Assembly (NCBI GenBank): GCA_027605045.1
Contig: JAQFWX010000075.1
Location: 62,001 to 126,000 of the forward strand
DNA from: Phallus indusiatus
Taxonomy: Eukaryota; Basidiomycota; Agaricomycetes; Phallales; Phallaceae
Direction: 5' to 3'
DNA length: 64,000 nt
Part shown: in pieces, positions 45,571 through 56,965 of the stretch
Position numbering within the stretch: the first letter of the stretch is position 1
How the letters are laid out: every line of letters starts with the position of its first letter
Translations under genes and position numbers: made by a program
The notes under the pieces: generated by a model
The model's input: the letters and a program-made list of their open reading frames with translations, nothing else
What the model was told of the DNA's origin: nothing
Database searches by the model: none

Positions 45571-45710
45571 GGTTGTTGATAAAGTATGGGCATTGGGAAA
45601 AAGGTACGAAACGAGGCTGAGGGGGAACTCGGAATCAAATGGATCTCGACCAAATTTGGCTGGGGGATTATTTTAGCTTTTCGCAATTTACTTCTCGACT
45701 TTCCACACTC
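45571..45710. promoter_or_regulatory. Very short divergent promoter, cyclophilin / Rap-like GTPase
   Basis: 140 bp between divergent start codons. Confidence 0.45.
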
Positions 45711-46566
45711 ATGCGCCAGTTCACAAGTGTTGTTCTCGGTGGTAAATCTCATATTCATTTTAGCTGCATTTAAGAATATTCAGTCGTGCTTATTTATTAT
45801 TTATTTTATTTTTTTCTGGGCAGCCGGTGGTGTAGGCAAGAGTGCGCTTACCGTTCGCTGGGTGCGTGCTGTTTTTCTCGACCATTATGACCCCACCATT
45901 GAAGGTGTGTTTTGACTGTTGCTATTTTCTTGTTGTTTCAAACTTTGGCTGACGTCGAGTTTGACCATGTCCCTTGCAGATGCGTACAGACGACAAGTCA
46001 AGATTGACAACGAATTCACCTCGGTACGCTACAGAAAGTCACGCCACGATGCTTGACGATTCATCACTCCACAGCTGGAAGTCACCGATACGGCCGGTGC
46101 AGAGCAATTTACGGCCCTGAACGAGTTCTATATTCGCTCTTCACATGGATTTATACTGGTGTTTAGGTGTGTGTGTCTTCCAGCTGGCCGGTGACGCTTT
46201 TCCCGTTTGCGTGGACTGCCATTTTCACACACCATCCTTTCTTCCAGCCTCACACAGGAAGCCTCACTCCGCGAAGTTGAATCGCTGCGGCAGCAAATAT
46301 ACCGCGTAAAAGGTACTACTGTACCCATCGTCGTCGTAGGCACAAAATCGGATCTTACCGCAGAGCGAGAGGTGCACCGTACGCATATCCAGCAACTCAG
46401 TCAAACCTGGGGACTGCCCTTCTATGAGACAAGCGCCAAGCGCAATTGGCACGTCGACGAGGTATTTGAAGATCTTGTGCGTCAAATGCGAACACAGTAT
46501 CCAGAGGAAACAAAAGGACGAAAAAAACGCCGAACTATCAAGAGTATGGGCTGCGTTATTTCATGA
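45711..46566 (+). CDS. Rap/Rsr1-like small GTPase
   Basis: Ras-family GTPase; Rsr1/Bud1 relatives guide polarity-site selection. A first exon MRQFTSVVLG (ATG 45711) splices in phase to [14 protein letters not shown], giving a perfect P-loop. Switch I YDPTIED-AYRRQ, switch II DTAGAEQFTALNEF, GTKSD and YETSAKRN follow, then a basic tail (KGRKKRRTIK) and a CAAX box (CVIS) before the stop at 46566. In switch II the residue at the Ras Gln61 position is Ala; Rap proteins also lack Gln there (Thr). Several substitutions make it more divergent than the Ras at 26.5 kb. Confidence 0.88.
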
Positions 46567-48203
46567 CAATTGGCCAGTGCCCTAGATGACGGGGAGACCG
46601 AGTGTGTGGGCGATCATCAATTTTCTTTTGAGAAAATGGAATGCAATTCCAATTGAAGAACCATCCGCGCACCTTTGTCATCTTCGGTTTTTGGGCAGAT
46701 ATTCCAGTCAGAAGAGCAGCAATCACACTACCACCTCCTTCAAAGTGCTCAGTCCTGGCTCTCCCTACCACGTCACCGAAACCATATCTTAGGTCACGGG
46801 GCATGTTTTTTTAGCACTTTTCTTGGTTCTCATTTTGGCTATTCCTTTCTGCGTCTTGCTATTTTGCATCAATGTCCTTACATGGCTTCTGCTCTTCACC
46901 TCTCTCTGTCATGTCCCCCCCCAGACGTTGACTAATAGCCAAGAACGGATAATTATGCTCTTTCTTTGCCCGGTTTTTTTTTTCATTTTCCTGAAGGTTT
47001 CGACTTGTTGCATAAGCTTAGTTTACCCCCATTATTATTTCGCTGGCGTTCCTTTTTTTTTTGATGATTTGCCAGAGGTTATTCTTGTCTTTTAAAAAAG
47101 GTTAGTTTGCGTAGCAAGCTTCGCCGTGTACCAACCAACCCTGTATTACTTTACTGCTCAAAGGACTCTTTTACTGCTAGAACCTGACCGTTTTATGTTC
47201 AAGTTACAACTATCGTAGACAATGTAACATGTAAGGTTAACAAGTAGATCCAATTCATACTCGTGCCAGTTAAGCCTCAATTAGCGTGGAGTTGACCCGG
47301 TGCCGCTTGTCTTCAGGTTGTCCAACTTCGCATGCCAACTGTCTAGAAAGAGTTTCATTGATTGATACCGGCCAGTGACATTCATTAAACGAAACGCTTT
47401 ATCCTAAGGTGTGTACGCCACGATTTCAAAACTTCCTAAAAGTCATTTTTTGTAGTATTATAAAAATAGGATCAGCCTACCCCCAGGCCATAACAGTAAC
47501 TGTTCCTTGGGTCGTTGTAAGACAATACTGCGAGACAACAATAGTCAGACAGAGGGAAATAAAAGGTCCCATGTCACTTACGATAGTTTTTGAAGGGATC
47601 AAATCAGAGACCTTCCTGACGACGCTCATTTCTCAATTTAATATACTCTGCGCGTAAGATATCCATATTGGTGGGATTTGTGCTAACACCAGTATTATTT
47701 TGTGAGATATTACTTTGATAGTAGAGACAGTTACAATTGTAACATGCAGTTCTGGAGATCTTTATGCTGCGGACGACACGCCCATACGATTGAGATTGTC
47801 CGACCAGATGCGCATTCAGCAAAAGCTACAGATTTTTAAAAACAATATCAGATACGAATGCTAAGATATAGTGAGAAAACAAGTATACATTTTACCAGTT
47901 CACTGCATTCTTTCAAAGCCCTCGCTTTTGTGGTCTTTGACAACGATTCTTCCTCACGGCGAGAAAGCGTGTCCATGAAGATTTATGCCGTGTGGCCAGT
48001 GCGCACCACACTTACGTAACTGACTGGCACACTTCCACTGGACTAAAGCCCAGATATCAACAATACCACAGAAACCAGTTTTACATTATAAAAAATACGT
48101 TAGTCTTGGGAAGAAAGTCAAGGTTCCCAAACGGGCTGAGAGAACCTACATACTCTGGAAATTCTGTTTGTTATATAATTTTTTTTATCACTTCTCTCGC
48201 GGC
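46567..48203. other. Intergenic, no gene recognised
   Basis: 1.6 kb of mostly AT-rich sequence with T-runs near 46970-47060. Frames on both strands have no family motif or consistent splicing. Confidence 0.45.
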
Positions 48204-48276
48204 GCCTCCTTGGCTCAGTTGGTAGAGCGCGTCACTAGTAATGACGAGGTCAGTCGTTCGAATCGGCTAGGAGGCA
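48204..48276 (+). tRNA. tRNA-Thr (anticodon AGT)
   Basis: A complete 73-nt cloverleaf. Acceptor GCCTCCT pairs with AGGAGGC, the D stem GCTC/GAGC, the anticodon stem CGTCA/TGACG with loop CTAGTAA (anticodon AGT), and the T stem AGTCG/CGGCT with loop TTCGAAT. No intron. CCA is not encoded, as usual in eukaryotes. A run of nine T follows five bases downstream. Confidence 0.97.
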
Positions 48277-48280
48277 TCTA

Positions 48281-48289
48281 TTTTTTTTT
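48281..48289 (+). terminator. Pol III T-run terminator
   Basis: Nine consecutive T directly after the tRNA gene, the standard RNA polymerase III stop signal. Confidence 0.85.
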
Positions 48290-48356
48290 CAATGGAATAT
48301 ACTTGCCTCTAAGCTCCCTCCTTGTTTCTCGTCCCTACGCCCCACCTAATCAAAGC

Positions 48357-49894
48357 ATGGCTCAATCTCTTTCCTCTTTAATAGACTATCGACGATATGG
48401 TAGACAAATGGTCCTGGAAGGCTTTGGCTTAGAGGGTAAGAAAGTCTAGGCTTGACAATTTAAACATTTTTCCGAATGACGAGTGGCTTTACAGGACAAT
48501 TAAAACTTCAGAATTCAGCTGTGGTGGTAGTCGGAGTTGGAGGTCTAGGTTGCCCAGCACTTCAATACTTGGCGGCGGCTGGCATAGGTTGTTACTACTC
48601 CCTATGCGTTTCGTTTTTTAATGATATTATCATTAAGGAAAACTGGGAGTTGTTGATCACGATGTTGTGGAAATGTCCAATCTACAGAGGCAAATCTTAC
48701 ATACAGAGTCTCGAGTGAATATGCCCAAAGCTCTATCAGCAGAGATCGCTCTGAAAGAGTGCGTTCCCTCGTTAACCACAGCTTCAGTTGTTAACATATG
48801 ATCTTTAGACTGAATTCCAACATCACTGTCATTTCACATGCGACTCAATTGACTTCCAGCAATGCACGCAAGATCCTGTCCGACTACGACATTGTTCTCG
48901 ATTGTACCGATAATGTGCCTACCCGTTATCTACTCTCTGATACAGCTGTACGTTTGAACAAACCACTTGTCAGTGGAGCGGCGATGAAGTTTGACGGACA
49001 ATTATGCATATACAACCTTGGGTCAGACGGTCCTTGTTATCGATGTCTTTACCCTAAGCCACCTGCACTGATAACGGTCAAAACCTGCCAAGAAACAGGC
49101 ATATTGGGTTCCGTAACCGGTATAATCGGTGTATTACAAGCCGTTGAATGTATCAAGCTCTTATTAGGTTTGCACGGTGATAATAATTTTTTCGACTATA
49201 TCTACTAGTTGCGGCTCGGCTTACAGATTGTTTACACAATCTCGTAGATAAAAAACCAACGCTACTGATCTTTTCGGCAATATCGTTCCCACCGTTTCGA
49301 TCTGCGAAGTTACGCTCCAAACGTCTAGATTGCCCAGCCTGTGGCCATGGTACTCAAAGCACCATTCAGATTGAAGAAACAGACTATGTGGCCTTTTGTG
49401 GCGGGCCAGCATTCGATTATGAACGGCTAGGCTTGGAAGAAGGTCCTCCTGGACACCGAATTCAGGGAAAGGTGCATCTCTTTCTTTTCATTATGCGTAT
49501 ACCGGAACAAGACATATGTCACACACGCTTTAGGAGATGAAACGGATGATGGAAAACGACAAAACCCTCGTCATCGATGTTCGACCATCTATAGAATATG
49601 GTATATGCCATATTTCACCATCAATCAGTATGTCCATCTTTCAGCAAGACAACCAGGCTGTCAGAAACTTAATCATCTTTAGACGTGCCGTTTCATGAGT
49701 TTGTGTCTAATCCAGCTGAACATCTACCTGAAGATGAACAGCGGAAGATTTTGTTGGTTTGTAGATTAGGCAACGACTCTCAAATAGCTGCGGATGCGTT
49801 ACGAAGTGTAGCACCTTCGCGGTTCATTCAAGACCTTGTAGGTGGTCTTCGAAGTTGGAGTCAGGACGTTGATTCAAGTTTCCCTATATATTAA
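48357..49894 (+). CDS. UBA4: Uba4/MOCS3: E1-like adenylyltransferase-sulfurtransferase
   Basis: Activates the ubiquitin-like Urm1 for tRNA wobble-uridine thiolation and protein urmylation (MOCS3 also serves molybdopterin synthase). ATG 48357 ([20 protein letters not shown]). The E1-like ThiF domain has [19 protein letters not shown] for ATP binding, [12 protein letters not shown], and two zinc-binding pairs ([10 protein letters not shown] and CPACG). The cysteine in [11 protein letters not shown] is the likely adenylation-site Cys. A C-terminal rhodanese domain ([15 protein letters not shown]) carries the sulfur-carrying Cys in VCRLGNDSQ. Stop TAA is at 49892-49894. Short introns are present. 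A tRNA gene lies 80 bp before its start codon. Confidence 0.92.
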
Positions 49895-49965
49895 ATATGT
49901 ATATATATGTATTAACTCGACATTTATCCGCTGGATGTACACCCACACAGCGTATGCGTGGCATT

Positions 49966-51258
49966 TCAAAATCTAGATTCAAAGCCCATTTCTGCAATCC
50001 GTTTAATCTCATCCTCACTGAGACCCAGGCCAAAAGGAGGTTCAGCCAGGAGAAGGGCATATTCACCGACCAATGAGTTACGGAAGGGAAGGATATCGTC
50101 GGTCTTGACAGACATTGATACAATCAAAGCTCCATGAAAGAAAAGGGCGATCACGTACACAAATGGATATTGGGTGGTTCCGCGCCAGGAACCAGCGGAT
50201 ATGATGATCGTCCAGCGACTTGGCAGTTTTACACCTTTTACATGGGCCAAGTAAAAGAAAAGTGAGAATTTTAGCGACCACTTTCGAATGCAAATTGGTA
50301 GAGACGCACAAGATATTGGAGGTAAGACAAATTTCAACTGGTATACGTTCTTTCACGACGACATCCTGAGCTTTTGCGGAGAGAAAGGTTGCGTGGCCTA
50401 AACGAGAGGGGCCAAACGACAGAAGCTTGAGTGTGTCTTCTTCTGTGTTCTCAGGAGTCTGAATGGACATGAATGAAAAAGTGGCAATAGCGAGAGAGTG
50501 GAGTCACCTCTGCAATATGAACTGTGATCTTTAGACCGGCTTCCTTAGCTCGCAAGAATTGAGGTAGAAAGTCATTCATGTCACCTAAGTGAGGTAAGTA
50601 AAAACGGTAGACGAGACATTTTTAAGTGTGTGGGGAATAGCGTACCGGACAGAGGGTCACCGCAAAGATCGATGCCGACAACACGACGACCACTGGATTT
50701 CAGGAAAATAGATAGATCGACGCATTCCATGACATCTTCTAGTGACATTCTTCGATCAACGCTAACTATTAAAGCGGCTGTTTGCGGCGGATATTTCTCG
50801 ACTTGATCAAGGACGGCCTCCAAATACTGTTCGCGAGACATGTGCTCGGTGGTGCGTGGGGTGGAGCGTAGCTCGAGATAGATGCATTGCGGGGGTCCAC
50901 CACCAGCCTGAGGATCCAAGAAATGAGACAGAACATGTTGTGTGACGAACGACAAAGCCTGGGGGGTGGAAGTCAAGGCGTATATGGCTGGGAAGAGCCC
51001 AAAAAAGTCACTTATTTCATGGAGCTCAAGACCGTCTGAAAGTACGTCCAAGCCCGCGATGACATGCTCCGGGAGACGAGAGTCCTCAGCGTTTTGGGTG
51101 CGCTGCTTTGCCAGGGCCTGCAAACAAGGGAGAGGAATAGATCCATTTAGGTGAGCATGGAGCTCGGCCTTGGGCAATGCCTGCAGAAACTGCAGCTGCT
51201 TTCCCGTCAATGAATTCAACGCTCGAACACACGGATCGTCTCCTCTTTTGAGTGCCAT
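49966..51258 (-). CDS. Adenosine deaminase-like protein (ADAL/MAPDA type)
   Basis: Metal-dependent deaminase; family members act on N6-methyl-AMP. ATG 51258 (MALKRGDDPCVR). LPKAELHAHLNGSI carries the HxH metal ligands. YLELRSTPRTTE, VVGIDLCGDP, ITVHIAETPENTEEDT (His plus a Glu downstream), RLGHATFL and CLTSNILCKTAKSL lead to HHIRWFLARNHPISICVTDDILPF with the catalytic Asp pair near the end. Stop TGA is at 49966, 71 bp from the convergent end of UBA4. Domain order and length fit ADAL and not canonical ADA1. Confidence 0.9.
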
Positions 51259-51533
51259 CGATGTTGCAAACAAAAAAGAGAGTTTTGTCGATTCCGAGAT
51301 GAGTCAGAGTTGTCTGACTGATAATTGAATCGGCCCCTGCTCCGGCGAAAAAAAACAGGGTCCAGAATCTTTGAGATAGAGCGAAAGTATCAAATGATTC
51401 GTCTCATGTCTACACCCAAACAAGTTTTGCCAAAGTCAAGTAGCAGCTCAATAGCAAATCCAATGCGACGGTCCTATAATGTAGGTACTCTGAGCGCCTG
51501 CAATTGTGACGGCGTCCTCTCCTGGCATGTAAT
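51259..51533. promoter_or_regulatory. Divergent promoter region, ADAL / MED25-like
   Basis: 275 bp between divergent start codons. Confidence 0.45.
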
Positions 51534-54500
51534 ATGGCTGCCAATGCTCGAGTGGACCCCATATTGGTGGCTTGTCTCATCGATTCATCTGCCGCATTAC
51601 TTTATGAGTGGAATCAGATATTGCAGGCGTACATATCACCGCTGCTGCAACGAATTGCCGCCATCCATACTAATTCTAGAAACAACCGCGTTTCGCAGGA
51701 GACAGTGCGTTCTGGGCTTAACAGTCTGTTGACAACTGACTAACATTGTATGCAATATGCACATTCACGACTATCAAGATCAGGATAGGTATTGTCTCGT
51801 ATTCCGACCGTAAGGTGCATCCCGACCCTATACTGGCCAGGCGTTTTTTCGCTCCAGTCAGTCTGATAACGAGAGAGCTGAAGGACGATCCTACGAGCCT
51901 CGGTTTAGGGTATACGACCCCTGCAAACAATGCTGGGATGGCTGTATTAGAAGGCTACGTCGCTGTTCTGGAGGTAGCGTACTCTCAACACCCTAGACTC
52001 CGTTGCTGAGACGTTATTTCTTTAAGATGTTTGATGCCGTTGCCGAAACAAGGCCGCTTCCCCCACAGATTATGGAAAACGCGGAACTTCCGCCATATGA
52101 ACCCTCACTCTATTTACTACATATTGCGGCGGTTCAGCCTGACAGCGCAAGCAAGCCAATTTGGAACCAAAATCATCTTTTGGACGACGTTTCGTGGTCC
52201 TCATTGCCCACCGAAATTCTGAAGGCTAGTATCATTTTTTTCCACTAAACTTTTGTCATCAAAATCAACAAACCTGCAGAGGAAAATTCGCCATAATATG
52301 ATCCTTACAAAGCCAATACCTCAACTTCAAGAGTTTTACAAAAACGTATGAAACCCTTCTCTTTTAATTTGACCTTAACCGCTCAACTTCTCGAATAGAT
52401 CTACCGCAATCCTGAAAATCATGGAATTTCTATCTTAAAATCTTCCCACAAACTCTTATTCTTTAATCTTCCATCTGATATAAAAACCAGTAAGATGCTG
52501 TTCACATAACACATTCGTCGTTGCTCTCACCAGACACTAGTTCCCCAGAAGCGGCCCGCCTCAGATAACAATATTGAACCCAAGTCTGAGCAGGCATCTT
52601 CCCCTGAGGTTGTACCGGTTTCCGCCCCTCTTTCAAACACTGCAGCTTCCCAGTCAGCTACACCTCATCAAGCTCATTCAGTTCCTGATGCTCAGGTTCA
52701 GTCGAACAATCCCGAGTCCTCTCAGCAGGTTCACCAACGTCCCCCTATTGATATGAATCGGTTTAGGGCTTTTTTCCTCAATCTTGAGAACGATATTCAA
52801 AATACAAAGACAATGTTAGAACAAGCCAAATTGTCCGGTAAACCGCAATCCGAACTGGATGCTATTGAAAACGATCTCAAGGTCAAAACGCAACAAAAGT
52901 TGGGGCTTATCCAGTATTCCTATCATATGGCCCAAAGACAAGCAGCCAATAGAGCCGCTCAGCAGTCTGCCAATGCGAGCACTCAGACGCCCAAACTTTC
53001 GACACACCCGCATCCAAATGCGAGCACTCTGAGTACGGGCCAATCTGCTCCAAACACAGCATCTTCGAATTCATTTTCAAATATGCTCGCTTCGACACGA
53101 CCGGGTATGAATTCTCAGATGGAAAAGTTGATTGCAGAAAGAATGCGACCTCCTGTTGTTGCTGCTGCACCGACAGGTGCACAGTTACAACCTTCCCAAC
53201 CTCCTCAACCGCCTCCCCAGGCACAACCCTTGGAAATACAGTCGCAATTGCAATCGCAAACCCACCAAACCCAAATGCAATCGCAGCCGCAGCCATCGCA
53301 ACCACAATCGCAACCGCAAGCACCATTGCAACCACAACAACTACAATCGCAACCGCAATCGCGAACACAGACACAGACACAGTTGCCAACACATCCCCAA
53401 ATTCAATCACAGCCTCAAACGCACCCTTTATCGTCCCATCAACTTCAACCGCATCCCCAACCTCAAGCAGGAGGAACAGCAGGAGGAGTAACTCCCCTTC
53501 CTGGTCAAGTCGCTTCTTCACTTCCCCCGCATCCTGATGTTCTCGCAGATAAGCCCATCCTTGCGAATTTTCCTAAACGATGGCAAGGTTTGTTTGCACT
53601 CGGTTCGCGAGAGGCCATTGTTCGCGTTGCATTGTATAGCCAGGTCACCACTCTGTCAGTTTTATTTTATCAACAAGCTTTGATTTTTTCCCCTACCTTC
53701 TTACACTCTTTCAAAGGCATTCGGAAAGCTGGCCCCAGACGCTTCGTTTCGTTCAAGGACTTGCACCCAGCAATTCAAATCAAATACAAGTGTGGCACAA
53801 GGAGAAAAATGCCGCGGTGTCGTTGGTTAGCCATACTCCATACCCCGGCAATGACGAGGCCACCATACAGAATTACCGACGTTTCAAGCTGATGCGAGAT
53901 TGGTGTCAAAACAAAAACGCGGTATGTCACTCTTCTTTTCTTCTTTTCTTTCGTTCTATAATTCTGCGACAATTCTAATTTCATAAAACCATTAGCTATT
54001 GTACTGCCAATTCGATATGCCTGAGGCACCCCAAGGGTCGGGAGCTCTTCTGCTTCCGTTGCAAGGATCCAACCCAGCCCTATCTGGTGAAACTTTTATT
54101 TGTATGATCTTTAACAAGACGCCCCTCCCAGTTGAAATCCTTAGACCGCCACCGTCCATACCCCCTAATCAAGGGGTTAACCAGAACGATCCCACCATTA
54201 ATGCGCAAGCAAATCAGTCTGCAACGATGCATAATATGGCAAATATCGCTCCAGAAGCGTATCTCTCACAGCAGAAAATTCAACCAATGGCCCAACCAGC
54301 TAATATGCAGCGAAATATGATGCAAAATCTCGCAGGAATTTCTATGGCGCCTTTTGGAGGTGGTAATGGTCCAACTTTCAATCAGTTGATGCCACCCGGG
54401 CCGCAGCAGTCTTCGAATTCATCTGACCAGAATGCTGCTGGTAACAGCGGATTGAATTTAGCGCCTCAAGCTCAGATACCATTGGTGCATCGTCAAGGGA

Positions 54501-54553
54501 CTTCCGGAACATCTAATAACATCAATTGGCGCAACTCTCACAATTTGGAATGA
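51534..54553 (+). CDS. MED25: Mediator subunit 25-like protein (vWA domain, Gln/Pro-rich)
   Basis: Probable fungal MED25, linking activators to Mediator in the nucleus. ATG 51534 (MAANARVDPILVACLIDSSA) opens a von Willebrand A-type domain with RIGIVSYS, NNAGMAVLEGYVAVLE and PPYEPSLYLLHIAAVQ. A helix EQAKLSGKPQSELDAIENDL lies at about 52820. It is followed by an extended Gln/Pro/Ser repeat region (about 53170-53480) made of CAA/CAG-CCG-TCG-type units. A second folded part starts FPKRWQGLFALGSREAIVRV, resembling the PTOV/activator-interaction domain. It continues across introns to a Met/Asn/Gln-rich tail ending at the TGA 54551-54553. Exon boundaries between 51690 and 52580 are tentative. Confidence 0.72.
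53170..53480 (+). repeat. Gln/Pro/Ser-coding low-complexity repeat
   Basis: Imperfect repeats of CAATCGCAACCGCAA type within the MED25-like gene, encoding QSQPQ-like units. The tract is likely to vary in length between strains. Confidence 0.8.
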
Positions 54554-54685
54554 ATCGTAATCCAGATACTAGTGGCTAAACTGTTGAATATAATTTATGC
54601 TGACGTAGCGTATATGTAATATGAACCACACAAATTTTCTTTTAGTAGGTTTACATACAATTACAATATAATAAAGAGAATTGCT

Positions 54686-55546
54686 CTAGTATGCGCCTCC
54701 ATCCCTCCCACTGCCTATTCCCGCATGAGAGGTAAAAGGTCCAGTTCCTTGTATTTTTGAATGATCAGCCGGATTTGCTTGAGCCTCGTATATAATGACA
54801 GTGGGGCTCTCTTTACGCTCAAAGAACGATCCTCGAAATCCCAGGTAATACAATCTGACTGATTCGGCACCCTGGGAAGAAGGAAAGAACAAAGTTACAG
54901 AAGAGACATTGGAAAATTTGACAGGCCTTTATAGATCAGATTCGTCAGAATTGAAGAATGGATTAGGAAGGAACGATGGCAAACTACTACTTGACCGCAT
55001 AATTCCCTACGTCACGACTTTGTACAATAACACACTCCTGAACAGGCTTAATGTTGACAACGTCGTCAAAATCGAGATGGTCACGATTGATAAACTAGAT
55101 ATTGAGATTTTGCTCGTCAACATCCTTTGCGACAAATAGAAGTGAACATCTTTGACTGAGACCTACGATTGAAGCCTTGCTGGGTGTTTGATCTCCTGGA
55201 CCGGCTTTGAGGAGAATAGAGCGTAACTTTACAGTTCCCGTAAAAGGGACACGAATGATCCTATAGCACGATAAATAACCATAATTCAATTAGAAACAAA
55301 CTCAGGTCGCACTAAACTTACAGCTGATCATCTGCATCCGATTCCACATACTCCGCACATAAAATACCAAATAAATTAGTTCGTATAGCAAGACCGTTGA
55401 GAGGGGTGAAATCAAAGTACCACCGTCTCGTCCATTCGTTGATCCCAAGGTTTAAGAATTTTAGAAGATTCTTCTGTGGCATTCAAGATGCGTACATTGG
55501 GGTGATCGATGTATTGGTACAGATTATCCGATGAACCTGGCCCTGA

Positions 55547-55591
<45 letters not shown>

Positions 55592-55630
55592 ATGATCATG
55601 ACCGCAATTATGATCGTGGTTGTGTGACAT
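54686..55630 (-). CDS. PITHD1: PITH-domain protein with His-Asp repeat leader
   Basis: PITH (proteasome-interacting thioredoxin-like C-terminal) domain protein. ATG 55630 gives MSHNHDHNCGHDHDHD, continuing as an HD repeat before SGPGSSDNLYQYIDH. The PITH fold shows VRILNATEESSKILKPWDQR, LIIRVPFTGTVKLRSILLKA, the region near 55010-55070 that would read VDNMDFDDV, and VRLYYLGFRGSFFERK. It ends RDGGAY at TAG 54686. PITHD1 homologues also start with a His-rich stretch. There is no thioredoxin domain, so it is the PITHD1 rather than the TXNL1 form. Confidence 0.9.
55546..55592 (-). repeat. Hexanucleotide GACCAC tandem repeat
   Basis: Tandem GTGGTC (plus strand) units coding the His-Asp repeat of the PITH protein. 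Confidence 0.85.
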
Positions 55631-55735
55631 GTCGAGCAGGCACAACAGAGTCTGATTAAATCACGTTGGTACCAGGCGGGGTTCAAGGTGACTTACATAT
55701 ATACTCACTGCAGCCACATCGTCACACCCGCTGCG
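55631..55735. promoter_or_regulatory. 105-bp divergent promoter, PITH / UBX
   Basis: Shortest head-to-head spacing in the window. Any promoter must be shared. Confidence 0.5.
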
Positions 55736-56839
55736 ATGTCATCGGAAGAAAATTCAAAGGAGGCCTCCGAAAGCAAAGATAACAACCAAGTGAAACCCAA
55801 AGATGCACCAGCAGTAGGAGAAGAAACCTTTGCTGCAGGTGTCAAAGTTTGGAACCCTTTAAATGCACCAGCCGCCCCGATTCCAGGTAAACCACATCGA
55901 CCCAATCTTGCGATTCGAAATTTCACATTCCTGCAGACCTTCCTGATTCATATTTCGAACCAACTCTTAATGAATTGAAGGCAACTTACGAGGCTCAAGT
56001 TCGTGCTCGGGAGGCTCTGACCAACGCTCCTTTCAAGACGAGAGAAGCGAGAGAGAAAGAACTAAAGGTAAAACAAGAAAAGTACCCGACGGTGAGCGCT
56101 CCCTGTTGACTGAGGTCGTCAACATGTTGTTAGGCAAAGTGATACTAACTAGCTTTGCAGACTCGAATACGTGTCAAGTTTCCGGACAGAACTCAACTCG
56201 AGCGTGCCTTTCCTTCTACCGACAAGATACGCTCGGTCTACGCATTTGTGCGAGGCTGTTTGAGAGATGATGTCAAACCTATCAAGTTTGTATTATGCAC
56301 GTCTTTTCTATCTTTCGCCTCACGCAATATTTCAATCTGACATGGTATAGACCAAACCCCACCACGCAGGGAGCTTAAAGTGTCCGACCTCAAAGTTCGG
56401 GATTTGACACTTTACGAGTTACAGCTGGCACCCTCATCCGTTTTAATGTTGTCATTCTTCGACGAATCCTTAAACGGTATATTTTATTTGTTTCATCCAA
56501 CTGATTAATAATATCTGTTGGCAGACCCTAGTTTACGAGCCCCGCTCATGGAGTCTATCTTGGCCCAAGCACAAGATCTTCCTCTGCCTCCTAGTACGGC
56601 CGATGGTCATACCACTAAGTCAGATGAATCAGAGAAAGATATACCAGTGGCTCCCAAGTCGAGCTCCGGCAATAGCAAACCCCTGCCAAAATGGTTCAAG
56701 ATGGGAAGTAAGTGTACTTTTAACCTTTTCGGGATGGTCCTTGAACGTGATCTACGTTACGCAGAAAAGTGATCTCGTATCAATGAGCAACGTTCCAAGT
56801 TGCTTGCCATATTGTTTTGCATATCCATCCATCCATCCA

Positions 56840-56894
<55 letters not shown>

Positions 56895-56965
56895 ACTTCC
56901 TCATATCACGCATGTAACTCCCTTCCAACACTCATATACGCTGGGCAGAGTATGGCTTACAATGA
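55736..56965 (+). CDS. UBX-domain protein, TUG/ASPSCR1 (Ubx4) type
   Basis: Cofactor of the AAA-ATPase Cdc48/p97. ATG 55736 (MSSEENSKEASESKDNN). VKVWNPLNAPAAPIP is a conserved lead-in. A helical stretch LNELKATYEAQVRAREAL-TN and a Lys/Glu-rich helix follow. The UBX domain reads TRIRVKFPDRTQLERAFPST, IRSVYAFVRGCL, KFVL-type strand, LYELQLAPSSVLMLSFFDES. The tail reads KPLPKWFKMG and, after a 241-nt intron (56708-56948), KYGLQ-stop at 56965. The p97-binding FP dipeptide (AFPST) in the S3/S4 loop is visible. The last exon is only a few codons and is the least certain part. Confidence 0.82.
56847..56892 (+). repeat. (CT)23 microsatellite
   Basis: Uninterrupted CT dinucleotide run of 46 nt inside the last intron of the UBX gene, preceded by an ATCC tetranucleotide run. 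Confidence 0.95.

Noticed and set aside
46556..47095. Several overlapping frames downstream of the Rap-like gene
   Set aside because: Hydrophobic readings of T-rich 3' sequence without family motifs or consistent introns.
52907..53521. Long minus-strand frame rich in Val/Ala/Ile opposite the MED25-like gene
   Set aside because: It is the antisense of the Gln/Pro repeat region; codon-biased repeats keep the other strand open.
55483..55686. Frame coding a long Thr run across the GACCAC repeat
   Set aside because: Frame-shifted reading of the His-Asp repeat of the PITH gene.
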